DNA of 64,000 nucleotides from Pandoraea eparura (GTDB lineage Bacteria; Pseudomonadota; Gammaproteobacteria; Burkholderiales; Burkholderiaceae): NCBI RefSeq assembly GCF_902459725.1, contig NZ_CABPSH010000003.1:1-64000 (forward strand), given 5' to 3'. Shown here piece by piece: positions 54,149 through 64,000 of this stretch (the stretch's first letter is position 1; each line of letters starts with the position of its first letter). The position numbers and the translations under genes are program-made. The notes under the pieces are model-generated. The model was not told the origin of the DNA. It saw only the letters and a list, made by a program, of their open reading frames with translations, and did not search any database.

Positions 54149-54316
54149 GCTTGGGAATGATGTCGCGGAAAAACGGCTGTCGCACGCCGCCGGATGACCG
54201 CGAAAGACAGACTGACGCGGCGACGAAGGCCAACATTGTCCCACAGCACTGCCAGAGCGTCAGTTCTTTGGCGTTACAATCGCTCCCCCATCGTTGCTTT
54301 CCCCCTGGAGTCGCGC

Positions 54317-55066
54317 ATGTCGTCAGCCGATCCTACGTCGATCGGACGCACCGCTTACGCAGCATTTGCCGAGCGCTACGCCGAGATTGCCGTCACCAAA
54401 CCGCATAACGCCCTGTACGAGCGCCCCGCCACGCGCCACCTGCTCGGCAACGTCGGTGGCCTGCATGTCCTTGACGCCGGTTGCGGCCCGGGCATCAACA
54501 GTGCATGGCTCGCCGAACAAGGCGCGACCGTGCACGGCATCGACGTCACGCCCGAAATGGTCGACCTGGCCCGCAAGCGCTGCGACGGGCTGGCGGCGAC
54601 GTTCGAGGTGCAGGACCTGGGCGCCCCGTTCGCCATGCTGGCCGATCGCCGCTTCGATGCCATCGTCAGCGCGCTCGCGCTCGATTACGTGGAGGACCTC
54701 GCACCGACCTTTCGCGAATTCGCGCGCGTCGCCAAGCCCGGCGCGACGCTCGTCTGGTCGATGGGACATCCGATGCGCGACTGGCTCGACGAGCGCACCC
54801 GGCGCAACCGAACCTACTTTGAAGTCACGCGCTTCGGCATGTACTGGAGCGGTTTCGGCGAACCGAAGCCCTATGTGGAGTCGTACCGGCGACCGCTCGC
54901 GGGCATTCTGAACGCCGCGGCGGACGCGGGCTGGCAACTCGAACGCATGGTCGAGCCGCTGCCGCTGCCGGAGATGGCCAACGTCGATGCCCGGCTTTAC
55001 CGCGAACTGCTGCAGGCACCCGCTTTCCTCTGCCTGCGGGCACGACTCGCCAAACCGGCGAACTGA
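54317..55066 (+). CDS. Class I SAM-dependent methyltransferase (ubiE/bioC-like)
   Basis: 249 residues; CTGGAG lies 6 bases before the ATG at 54317. Motif I VLDAGCGPGINSAWLAEQG, acidic end of strand 2 GIDVTPEMVDLA, and FDAIVSALALDYVEDL mark a small-molecule methyltransferase. The family resembles the Methyltransf_11 group; substrate unknown. It diverges from the flavoprotein gene (168 bp apart). Confidence 0.85.
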   Translation: MSSADPTSIGRTAYAAFAERYAEIAVTKPHNALYERPATRHLLGNVGGLHVLDAGCGPGINSAWLAEQGATVHGIDVTPEMVDLARKRCDGLAATFEVQDLGAPFAMLADRRFDAIVSALALDYVEDLAPTFREFARVAKPGATLVWSMGHPMRDWLDERTRRNRTYFEVTRFGMYWSGFGEPKPYVESYRRPLAGILNAAADAGWQLERMVEPLPLPEMANVDARLYRELLQAPAFLCLRARLAKPAN

Positions 55067-55098
55067 AACCACCGCGATGCGTCGGTCAAGGCAACGCC

Positions 55099-55290
55099 TC
55101 ACGACTCGTTACGCGAACCCCACGGAATGAGCATCGTGGCCGTGCACGTTGCCCCGACCAGCACCGCCGCCACGCCGTAGCGCGACACATCCGGCAAGTT
55201 GAACAGCAGACCATGAATCGTGGCAAAAATGCCGCCCAGCGTCACGAACGCGGCAATGGAGGCAATGACGACGCGGGTATCGGAACACAT
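55099..55290 (-). CDS. Small two-segment membrane protein, paralogue 1
   Basis: 63 residues; GAGG precedes the ATG at 55290. It has two hydrophobic segments, about 7-27 (VIASIAAFVTLGGIFATIHGL) and 36-55. It is clearly paralogous to the next gene: both begin with a short polar stretch and share RVVIASIAAF, FATIHGLL and ML(I/T)PW. No recognised family. The tandem duplicate arrangement and ribosome sites support both being real. Confidence 0.65.
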   Translation of the reverse strand: MCSDTRVVIASIAAFVTLGGIFATIHGLLFNLPDVSRYGVAAVLVGATCTATMLIPWGSRNES

Positions 55291-55467
55291 ACGGCACCTC
55301 GCAACGAGACCACGCGCGTTGCGAAGGGGTTCATGCCGGCAAATCGACCCGCCCCGGGGCACGGCATGCCCGGTCGGCGCGGCTCGACTTTCGGATGACT
55401 TCGGCGGCGTCCCTCACTTAGCAGTGTAGAACGCAGCGAACCAAACGGTTAACCCGACTCATCGGAC

Positions 55468-55686
55468 TCAGGGCTTGGGCTGGGTGTCCTTGCCATCGCG
55501 CTTGTCGTCGCTGGGCCAAGGCGTGAGCATCGCGACGACGAACAGAATGCCGAACAGCACCGTCACCACCCCGCCTTTCATGACGTGCGTTTGGTCGTAC
55601 AACAAACCGTGGATAGTGGCGAACGCTCCGGCCAACGTCATGAAGGCCGCAATCGAGGCGATGACGACGCGCAATTCCGAACCCAT
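55468..55686 (-). CDS. Small two-segment membrane protein, paralogue 2
   Basis: 72 residues; AGGAG precedes the ATG at 55686. Two hydrophobic segments as in paralogue 1, followed by a charged C-terminal tail (DDKRDGKDTQPKP) that the paralogue lacks. It lies 177 bp upstream of its twin on the same strand. Function unknown; a holin, stress or envelope role would be guesswork. Confidence 0.65.
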   Translation of the reverse strand: MGSELRVVIASIAAFMTLAGAFATIHGLLYDQTHVMKGGVVTVLFGILFVVAMLTPWPSDDKRDGKDTQPKP

Positions 55687-55878
55687 AGCGACTCCTGATC
55701 ATGATCGGCAAGGGCGCCGCTGACGTACCTTCACGCGCGGCAACACCAGTCTACGCCGCTCCCCGCGGCACGCCTATTGCGTCGCATGACGAAACATTCC
55801 CGATGTTGACGCGAATCAAGGCCGCCGGGAGAACCCGCCCCCGGCGAGCAGCTACCGATCGGCGTCGATGGGTGTCGA

Positions 55879-56181
55879 TCAGCGCCGCGCGGCCTGTCGC
55901 TTGGCTTCGCGCACCCAGCGAAAGTGCCCGCTGCGCAATAAGACGGGGCCCGAAAGCCCCATCGTCAGGTATTCGCGCGTGAGCGCATGAATATGCGTTC
56001 GCCCGTGTTCGAAGGCGTGCAATAAATCGTCGGCGCGGGCCGAGTAAGCACCGAAATGATCTTCCAGGGCTTCGGCCGACACCGCGCAATCGATCGGCCG
56101 GCCATTGACGACAACCGCGAATTCGATCGTCAGATCCTCATAGTTGAACACGGGACGGTGATCCGGAAACTCGATTTGCAT
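55879..56181 (-). CDS. DUF1488 family protein
   Basis: 100 residues from the ATG at 56181; a GGGGG run precedes it. Starts MQIEFPDHRPVFNYEDLTIEF and matches the short DUF1488 family, which has no assigned function. Soluble, no signal. The gap 55687-55878 downstream, before the small membrane gene, holds nothing recognisable. Confidence 0.7.
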   Translation of the reverse strand: MQIEFPDHRPVFNYEDLTIEFAVVVNGRPIDCAVSAEALEDHFGAYSARADDLLHAFEHGRTHIHALTREYLTMGLSGPVLLRSGHFRWVREAKRQAARR

Positions 56182-56360
56182 GGCTGCACCCCCGGTTGAC
56201 GAAAGGACGCGTTCGACGTATCGGCCGATACGCTGCCTCCAGCATAGTGCATCGCCAGACAATCCGTGAGTCGCATCCCTTATCGCGTTGTCGCCGGCGA
56301 TTGGGGGCCTTCGCCACCCCCTCACACCGCACAAATCACATCACGAAATTAGTGCAACCG

Positions 56361-56387
56361 ATTGATTATCAACAACTATTAATCAAT
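56361..56387. promoter_or_regulatory. AT-rich inverted repeat at the 3' end of the FMN reductase gene
   Basis: ATTGATTA (56361-56368) and TAATCAAT (56380-56387) are perfect inverted repeats with an 11-bp spacer. The right arm includes the end of the minus-strand FMN reductase gene, so it can act as a terminator hairpin for that gene or as an operator for the DUF1488 gene 180 bp downstream. Confidence 0.35.
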
Positions 56388-56952
56388 TTCCGTTACCTCG
56401 TTGATTGAGAAACTCGACGAATCCTGCGACAAACGCCGCCAGTTGCTGACGAACGGCGTCGTCCTGGAGATTTCCGTCGGCATCGATAATCTTGTTCGCG
56501 TGAGACACCATCAATCGCCCCTGCCACCAGGGCGTGGTCTGCAACGTGCGCAGCACCGGCATCCACGCGTTCTGGCTGAGGATCGTGCCGAAGCCGCCAG
56601 GCGACGCGCCCATGATCGCCACCGGCTTGTCGCGGAATACTCGCGCACTATCGGCAGGCGGTCGCGATAGCCAGTCGATCGCATTCTTGAACACGCCCGG
56701 CATACCGTTGTTGTACTCCGGTGTGGCGAGCAACAAGCCATCGGCCTGTGCGATGGCGTCCTTGAGCGTGGCGACGGCAGCCGGAATGCCTTCGCTCGCT
56801 TCGAGATCCCCGTCATACAGCGGAATGCCATGCAACGTGCGGATATCAAGCGTGACGCCGGCAGGCGCTACCGCCTTCGCCGCCGCCAGCAGTGCCGTGT
56901 TGTACGAGCCCTTGCGCAGGCTGCCGGACAAACCAATGATCGTCGTCATCAC
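56383..56952 (-). CDS. NADPH-dependent FMN reductase (flavodoxin-like)
   Basis: 189 residues. Flavodoxin-fold motifs IIGLSGSLRKGSYNTALL (5-22), LLLATPEYNNGMPGVFKNAIDW and AIMGASPGGFGT are typical of the NADPH:FMN reductase/ArsH/ChrR group. It reduces FMN or quinones and may protect against oxidative stress. It follows astB by 75 bp on the same strand and could be at the tail of that operon. Confidence 0.9.
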   Translation of the reverse strand: MMTTIIGLSGSLRKGSYNTALLAAAKAVAPAGVTLDIRTLHGIPLYDGDLEASEGIPAAVATLKDAIAQADGLLLATPEYNNGMPGVFKNAIDWLSRPPADSARVFRDKPVAIMGASPGGFGTILSQNAWMPVLRTLQTTPWWQGRLMVSHANKIIDADGNLQDDAVRQQLAAFVAGFVEFLNQRGNGN

Positions 56953-57027
56953 GTCGACTCCTATGGTGAAACGTGGGAAGTGATGGCGGGGCGACCACGT
57001 TGCCAGCCGCCCGCCATTCCATACCGC

Positions 57028-58395
57028 TTATGCGGCACGCTGAAACGAATACAGGCTGCCCAGGCCGAGCAACTGCGTGAGTTCGTCGAGGGCGCTGCGG
57101 CATTCGTCGAGCAACGCCGGGTCGGCAAGGTCGCCCACCGCCAGTTCGTCGCGATAGTGGCGCTTCACCCATTCGGTCAGCGTCGCGTAACGCGCGTCGT
57201 CGATCCATAGCCCCGGGTGCGTGGCCTTGCGCTCTTCGTCGGTCAACACCACGCGCAGGCGCAGGCATGCGGGTCCGCCGCCGTTGCGCATGCTCTCGCG
57301 CAAATCGAACACGTGCAACTCGCGAATCGGTCCACCCCTGGCCACCAGCGATTCGAGATAGCGCCACACGGCCGGACGCTCGCGGCACTCCTGCGGCACC
57401 ACCAACGACATCCCACCGCCCGACGCTGGCGCTCGCGCGAGCAACTGACTGTTGAAGAGATAACTGCCGACGGTGTCCTCCATCGACACGTCGTCTGCGC
57501 CGACCTCCACTACCTCCAGTGCCGTGCCTCGCGCAGCAAGCCGCTCGCGAAGCGTCGCCAGCACCGCGGCCTGATCGACGAACGCCTGCGCGTGGCAGAA
57601 CAGCACGTTGCCATTGCCCACCGCAATGACGTCGTTATGGAAGACCCCGGCGTCGATGGCGTCGGGATGCTGCTGCGCAAACACCACGTCGTCCTGAGCC
57701 AGCCCGTGCAGACGCGCAATCGCCTGACTCGCCTGCAACGTCTGACGTGCGGGAAACCGGCGAGGTGCGGGTGCGCTCGCCAGATCGTCCCGTCCGTAGA
57801 CGAAGAATTCGACCCCGCGCTCGCCGTAGGCCCCGCACAGCCGCGTATGGTTCGCCGCGCCCTCATCCCCCAGGGACGGCCAGCCCGGCAAGGCATCGTG
57901 ATGCGCGAAGCGCGCCTCATCCGGGAATGCGGCGCGCAGAACGCGTGAGGTCGTCTCGTGCTCGAAGGCGCGGTGCAACTTGCTGCACAGATTCGCCGCC
58001 GTGAAGTGCACCCGGCCGTCCGCCGTGTCTGCCGACGGGCTGACCGTTGCGGCATTGGCCGTCCACATACTCGCGGCCGAACACGCCGCTCCCAGCAGCT
58101 CTGGGGCGGTGCGTGCCGCCTCGCGAATGACCGTCCGGTCGTCGCCGCTGAAGCCAAGTGTACGCAGCAAGGCCACCGACGGGCGCTCCTGCGGCGGCAA
58201 TACGCCCTGGGCGTAGCCGAGATCCGCCAACGCCTTCATCTTGGCAAGCCCCTGCAATGCGGCCTCACGCGGATTGGAGACGCGATTGGCATTGTTTGCC
58301 GAGGCGACGTTACCGAACGACAACCCCGCGTAGTTATGGGTGGGGCCGACCAATCCATCGAAGTTGGCTTCGAGGGCAAAACGCGTCATATCCAT
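57028..58395 (-). CDS. astB: N-succinylarginine dihydrolase
   Basis: 455 residues. The N-terminus [22 protein letters not shown] and the early block [18 protein letters not shown] match AstB. It belongs to the amidinotransferase fold. It hydrolyses N2-succinylarginine to N2-succinylornithine, CO2 and ammonia in the AST pathway of arginine catabolism. It lies 36 bp after astD on the same strand, so the two form an operon. astA and astC are not in this window. Confidence 0.94.
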   Translation of the reverse strand: MDMTRFALEANFDGLVGPTHNYAGLSFGNVASANNANRVSNPREAALQGLAKMKALADLGYAQGVLPPQERPSVALLRTLGFSGDDRTVIREAARTAPELLGAACSAASMWTANAATVSPSADTADGRVHFTAANLCSKLHRAFEHETTSRVLRAAFPDEARFAHHDALPGWPSLGDEGAANHTRLCGAYGERGVEFFVYGRDDLASAPAPRRFPARQTLQASQAIARLHGLAQDDVVFAQQHPDAIDAGVFHNDVIAVGNGNVLFCHAQAFVDQAAVLATLRERLAARGTALEVVEVGADDVSMEDTVGSYLFNSQLLARAPASGGGMSLVVPQECRERPAVWRYLESLVARGGPIRELHVFDLRESMRNGGGPACLRLRVVLTDEERKATHPGLWIDDARYATLTEWVKRHYRDELAVGDLADPALLDECRSALDELTQLLGLGSLYSFQRAA

Positions 58396-58431
58396 TCCTG
58401 AGAAAGCGAAAACCGGGTCGATAAACGAAAA

Positions 58432-60117
<1,686 letters not shown>

Positions 60118-60122
60118 TCATC

Positions 60123-61184
60123 ATGACCGACGCCAATCGTTCGGCCCTGCACCACTGGCTAAGCGACGTGCGCGAATCGCGCCCCACCGAGTGCAGCGAA
60201 GGCATCGATCCCTGTGGCGTACGCTGGCAACGCCATGCGGAAGGGGTGCTCGAACTGACCCCCGTCAACACCGGCCAAGTGACAGGCACGACCCGCACGA
60301 CTGACAAGCCCGGTCGTCCCCGCTTCGATGCCATCCTTTCGTGCGGCATCCACGGCGACGAAACCGCCCCGATCGAGATCGTCGACCGCATGCTGCGCGA
60401 TATTGCCGACGGCCATCTGACACTGCGCGAGCGGGTGCTCGTCGTGCTCGGCAACCCCGATGCCGTGCGTGCCGGCAAGCGGTATCTCGAGTATGACCTG
60501 AACCGGCTGTTCCACGGCGCGCATGCCAAGCGCCCGGAGTCGCCTGCCGTACAGCGCGCACGCGAACTCGAAGTGATCGTGGCGCAGTTCTTCGACGCGT
60601 CGCGCGGTGCGCGTCGTCTGCGCCGCCACGTCGATATGCACACGGCGATCCGGGCGTCGCTTTTCCCACGCTTCGCGGTCGTGCCAAGCCCGCCGCAGCA
60701 CCCACCGGGCGATGACTGGATCGAGGCGCTCTCCGCAGCGGAGATCGAAGCCGTGATGTTCACCGAGCAGCCCTCCGTCACCTTTTCGTATTACACGTGT
60801 GCACACTTCGGCGCGCAGAGCTGCACGCTGGAGTTGGGAAAGGTCGCGCCGTTCGGGCAAAACCGTCTTGCGGACTTTGCCGGCATCGACGCCGCGCTGC
60901 GCCGCTGGTTGTCGGGCGGCGAGATGGGGGCGCGCGACGACGGCAAGGTGCTGCACGCCAGGCGCTTTCGCGTCGCCGCCGAAATCGTGCGCCGCACCGA
61001 CGCGTTCGTCCTCAACGTCGCGGCCGACACGCCGAACTTCACGCCCTACGCCGTCGGCACCGTGCTGGCGCGCGACGGCGAGACCACCTATACCGTCTCG
61101 CATCCGGAAGAGCGGATCGTGTTCCCCAACCCCGACGTCGCGAACGGTTTGCGTGCCGGCGTCATGGTGGTCCCCGATGCGTAA
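60123..61184 (+). CDS. astE: Succinylglutamate desuccinylase
   Basis: 353 residues. Zn-binding motif GIHGDETAP (about 75-83) and a later DMHTAIR match AstE of the carboxypeptidase-A-like M14 group. It releases succinate and glutamate, the last AST step. It diverges from astD, with about 209 bp between start codons, rather than ending a single ast operon as I recall for relatives. A GGAG site is about 10 bases from the ATG. Confidence 0.92.
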   Translation: MTDANRSALHHWLSDVRESRPTECSEGIDPCGVRWQRHAEGVLELTPVNTGQVTGTTRTTDKPGRPRFDAILSCGIHGDETAPIEIVDRMLRDIADGHLTLRERVLVVLGNPDAVRAGKRYLEYDLNRLFHGAHAKRPESPAVQRARELEVIVAQFFDASRGARRLRRHVDMHTAIRASLFPRFAVVPSPPQHPPGDDWIEALSAAEIEAVMFTEQPSVTFSYYTCAHFGAQSCTLELGKVAPFGQNRLADFAGIDAALRRWLSGGEMGARDDGKVLHARRFRVAAEIVRRTDAFVLNVAADTPNFTPYAVGTVLARDGETTYTVSHPEERIVFPNPDVANGLRAGVMVVPDA

Positions 61185-61389
61185 CGCGCGACGCACAGGG
61201 CGGTCAATCCCCGATCACGCGTTGTGAGATGCGCTGAAGCCGCTACGCAGCATTGCGAATGAACGACTTCAAACGCCTGTCCAGGCGTGGCCGTCCGGGA
61301 CAGACGGGCGTAGCATCGCCCGCTTCATTTCGTCCCTTCATGCCTGAGGCCCGGCACCTCGCCGCCGGCCGAGTCCCGCCATCGACGCC

Positions 61390-63390
61390 ATGCTCCGCAA
61401 TTGCTTCTCATGCCTTCCGCCAAGGCTTCACCCGTCCGATATCCCGCTCGCCACCCCCGGCGTACACGACGCCGAGCGACGCGAGCCCATTACCCCGCTG
61501 GAGGAAGATTTCGTCCGCGCCCAGCAAGCCGCCGCGCAGGCCAGTCTCATGGCCGATGCGTCTCCCGTTCCGATGACGATGCCCGCGTGCCAGAGTCCTG
61601 GCGCAGGTGCCGCCAGAGAGTCCGCTGCGCTTGCGCCGCCGCCCGTCCTGCGTACGTCGTCCGCCCCCGCCGCGCCATCGCGACCGTCGACGGTCGATGC
61701 GCCGACCTTCACGATCGACCGGTATGAAGGGCCGGGGGCAAGCCGCGCACTGCGCATCTTCGATGCGCTGTGGCAGGAGGTCGCGCTGCCGGCCCTGGAC
61801 GCGTTGGCCCCCCCTGTCGCCGCCAACGGGGGGCGCGACCGGCTGACGCCACTTGCGCCCCCGTGGCCTGACGGCCTGCCAGCGCCCGGCGGCATGACGA
61901 CGCAACCCTGGCACGAGACCTTGTATGCGCATCTGCATCGGCAGGCCCGAACGCTGGCCCTCCATGGCTTCGACGTCGCGCAAGTGAGCGAGCGTCTCGA
62001 CGCGCTGTTACGCGAGCAACGGCCGGTGTTGTCGTGGCGCGCGTTCTGCATTGGCACGCTTCGCGATGCCCTCCCGTTCGCTACCGGTTCCACCGTCGCC
62101 TCACTGCTGGCGGAGCTCACGGATCCCGCCCGATCTCAAGCCCCACTCTGGCCACCGTTGGCCGCGCTGGCGATCGTGCTGATCAATCTGCTCGGCATGG
62201 CGGGCTTCAACGCGACCCAACGACAGTTTCGCAACCGGATCGCGCGCACGACTCCGGCAGCCGACCTGGAGGGCTTGAGCGCGATCCTGTCCACCCCTTA
62301 TCGCGCAGCCTTTGCGCAAGTGCTTGGCTTCGTGTTTTGCTACGGCGTGCTGCGCAACGGCGCCCGATACGGCATCGAACGCGGTGTATCCCACTGGTTT
62401 CCCGGGATCTTCACGCGCCGCTTCGGTGATACGCTGCACGCGGCACTGGAGATTCCGCTGGCGCCCATCCCGGGTCTGACGCTGCTGCCGATCATCCACC
62501 AGTTGGGAACGACCCGGCACAACGCGAGCCTGCAAATCCTCACGCAAGACAACCTCGCCGAATTGCTGATCGACACCGCACGACAGGCGCCTGCGCCTCG
62601 CGAATGGCACGCCTGCCTGCAGGCGTTCATGCACGACGTCGGCGCCATGCTCCGCTCGGCTCCCCCCCGGCTTATCTGGTTCGCGCTCACGACCACCTTC
62701 TACTACCTTGCGTGGATGGGCGACGGGTCGGCGCATGGTCACGGCCGCCACAACACCCTGGTGTCGAACGACAGCGCCACTGCCCTCAATGCCACACAGT
62801 CGCCCTCCGGCACCGATGCGCCGAGCCTGGTGGAAGACGCGCATGTCTTCGCAGTCCTCGACGTGCTCTACGGTCTCATCGGCCTCATTTTCTCGATCGG
62901 TCACAGCGCCGCGCAGCGCGAGGACATTCGCACTGCGCACGAACGTCGCGCGCCGCGACCGAAGATCAGCACCATCACGGTAGTGACGATCGCCGACTCG
63001 GGAGTATCGTCGTCAAGCTCCGTGTCAATGCGCCCCAACAGCCCATATGGCGCCGGCACCGGTGAAGTGAACAACAACAGGCTTGCAAGCCCGACGCTCG
63101 CCATTGCCGAATCCCCCACGTCACTCGTAGCATCCACATCCCACACATCACCCGTAGCACACGTAGCACACGCTTCGCAGGCAACGCGCGCCGCGGCATC
63201 CCCGTTCTCGGGCAGCCATCACGTCGATGACTGGCGTGCGAGCCGCCGGCCAGCGGGCGCACGACGACACGGCACGACAATGGCGCCAGGTGCGCTAAAC
63301 CCGCCACAGCGTTATGCAAGGTGGCCCAGCGCCGCCTCCCAAGCGTCGGAAGACTCGGACGACGAGCCCCGGGAAACAACACCCCTGTGA
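61390..63390 (+). CDS. Large hypothetical membrane protein with disordered ends
   Basis: 666 residues; I do not recognise it. N-terminal 1-105 is Pro/Ala/Ser-rich, with two cysteines (NCFSC) near the start but no signal peptide. The middle (about 110-510) is folded and holds four or five membrane segments: near 253-273, 305-325, 352-370, 425-443 and 486-505. The C-terminal 150 residues are Ser/Pro/His-rich and look unstructured. The layout (no signal, disordered head and tail, membrane core) recalls some secreted effectors, but that is inference only. It has no good ribosome site; neighbours give no clue. Confidence 0.6.
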   Translation: MLRNCFSCLPPRLHPSDIPLATPGVHDAERREPITPLEEDFVRAQQAAAQASLMADASPVPMTMPACQSPGAGAARESAALAPPPVLRTSSAPAAPSRPSTVDAPTFTIDRYEGPGASRALRIFDALWQEVALPALDALAPPVAANGGRDRLTPLAPPWPDGLPAPGGMTTQPWHETLYAHLHRQARTLALHGFDVAQVSERLDALLREQRPVLSWRAFCIGTLRDALPFATGSTVASLLAELTDPARSQAPLWPPLAALAIVLINLLGMAGFNATQRQFRNRIARTTPAADLEGLSAILSTPYRAAFAQVLGFVFCYGVLRNGARYGIERGVSHWFPGIFTRRFGDTLHAALEIPLAPIPGLTLLPIIHQLGTTRHNASLQILTQDNLAELLIDTARQAPAPREWHACLQAFMHDVGAMLRSAPPRLIWFALTTTFYYLAWMGDGSAHGHGRHNTLVSNDSATALNATQSPSGTDAPSLVEDAHVFAVLDVLYGLIGLIFSIGHSAAQREDIRTAHERRAPRPKISTITVVTIADSGVSSSSSVSMRPNSPYGAGTGEVNNNRLASPTLAIAESPTSLVASTSHTSPVAHVAHASQATRAAASPFSGSHHVDDWRASRRPAGARRHGTTMAPGALNPPQRYARWPSAASQASEDSDDEPRETTPL

Positions 63391-63519
63391 AGCGCCGGCG
63401 CAGCGCACTTGCCCTGCCCGCGCCGGCGTGGCATCGTGCACCTCATGTGCGCACCGTGTGCGACTTGTGCGCCCGGACGTTTGTTGATGCGCGTTCGCCC
63501 CCTGCCTGCCGGAGTCTTC

Positions 63520-64000
63520 ATGCTTTCCACCCCCCCGAGCGAACTCGCCCGTAACCTGCTGGTCATTCTTGTGCTCAGCCTGTTGATGATCGGCACGTTA
63601 TGGATTCTGCTCCCGTTTCTGCCGGCATTTATTTGGGCGGTGACGATCGTCGCGTCCACCTGGCCGCTGCTCATTGGCCTGCAACGCCGCCTGTGGGGAA
63701 AGCGATGGCTCGCCACCACCGTCATGATCATCGGCATGCTTGTGATCGTCGTCGCGCCGCTGTCCGCCGCGATCGGCACGCTGATCGGGCACGCCTCCGA
63801 CATCAGCGAGCAAGTGCATTCCATTGGGCAACGCGGCCTGCCGATGCCGCCCGACTGGCTGATCCGCATCCCCGTGGTAGGCCAACGAGCCAGCGAAGAG
63901 TGGCAGGCGCTTGCCGCCGCCGGCCCCGGGGGTCTCGTCGCGAGGATTCAGCCGTATGCCGTCAAGGCGGCCGCGTGGGGATTCTCCAAGCTGGGGTCGA
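63520..64000 (+). CDS. AI-2E family transporter, N-terminal part (cut by window edge)
   Basis: The first 160 residues are present. GGAG lies 5 bases upstream of the ATG at 63520. The sequence starts with two membrane segments (VILVLSLLMIGTLWILLPF and FLPAFIWAVTIVASTWPLL), a third near 67-87, and matches the N-terminus of the AI-2E/PerM-type permeases (for example the W-x-LLPFLPAFIWAxxIVxSTWPLL pattern of YdiK). Substrate in this organism is unknown; the family name should not be taken to mean autoinducer export. Confidence 0.8.
   Translation, partial: MLSTPPSELARNLLVILVLSLLMIGTLWILLPFLPAFIWAVTIVASTWPLLIGLQRRLWGKRWLATTVMIIGMLVIVVAPLSAAIGTLIGHASDISEQVHSIGQRGLPMPPDWLIRIPVVGQRASEEWQALAAAGPGGLVARIQPYAVKAAAWGFSKLGS

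Overview
The window is very GC-rich, densely coded and has the gene content of a beta-proteobacterium of the Burkholderiaceae. A Pandoraea-like organism fits best: a PHA synthase/phasin/acetoacetyl-CoA reductase cluster, an RND pump, arginine succinyltransferase (ast) genes, a BcsG-containing cellulose locus, and many LysR regulators and chemotaxis/c-di-GMP proteins. The genus is inferred from memory of gene families, not from a search. I see no rRNA, tRNA, IS element, prophage or CRISPR; this looks like chromosomal backbone with a few unusual genes.

Layout. 0-4.2 kb: a minus-strand cluster of an AtzC/CodA-like amidohydrolase, a DUF1097 membrane protein and a Tat-exported protein cut by the left edge, then a cytosolic PAS histidine kinase/NarL-type regulator pair whose stop and start codons overlap. 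4.4-7.9 kb: an AAA+ ATPase whose core resembles a family I know mainly from fungi, a serine esterase and a LysR regulator. 8-13 kb: an SDR-like epimerase, a 3-hydroxyacyl-CoA dehydrogenase, an FRG-domain protein with a good sigma-70 promoter, and a PAS-GAF-GGDEF protein. 13-20.9 kb: chemoreceptor, LysR plus MFS, an AraC regulator overlapping the MFS gene tail-to-tail, Tam methyltransferase, M23 peptidase, PAP2 phosphatase. 21-24.5 kb: PHA metabolism (phaC facing phasin and phaB). 25-31.7 kb: a translationally coupled adaptor/RND/outer-membrane/TetR efflux operon with a structured promoter. 31.8-35.4 kb: ferredoxin reductase, double-Usp protein, aldo/keto reductase.

35.6-48.8 kb is a cellulose locus in an unusual order. 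On the minus strand it runs bcsB-bcsZ-bcsC-bcsQ-bcsA-bcsG. A small plus-strand gene opposite bcsB looks like bcsR. bcsE, bcsF and bcsD are not seen. It should make, secrete and perhaps phosphoethanolamine-modify cellulose; the PilZ domain of BcsA would tie it to c-di-GMP.

48.8-57 kb: HAD-IB phosphatase, FUSC transporter, two methyltransferases, a TIGR03862-like flavoprotein, two tandem paralogous small membrane proteins, a DUF1488 protein and an FMN reductase. 57-61.2 kb: astD-astB with astE divergent (arginine catabolism). 61.4-64 kb: an unrecognised 666-residue membrane protein, then an AI-2E family transporter cut by the right edge.

Intergenic DNA carries several short tandem repeats with 7-, 8- or 12-bp units, strong hairpin terminators, and a degenerate motif shared by the upstream regions of phaC and the RND operon.
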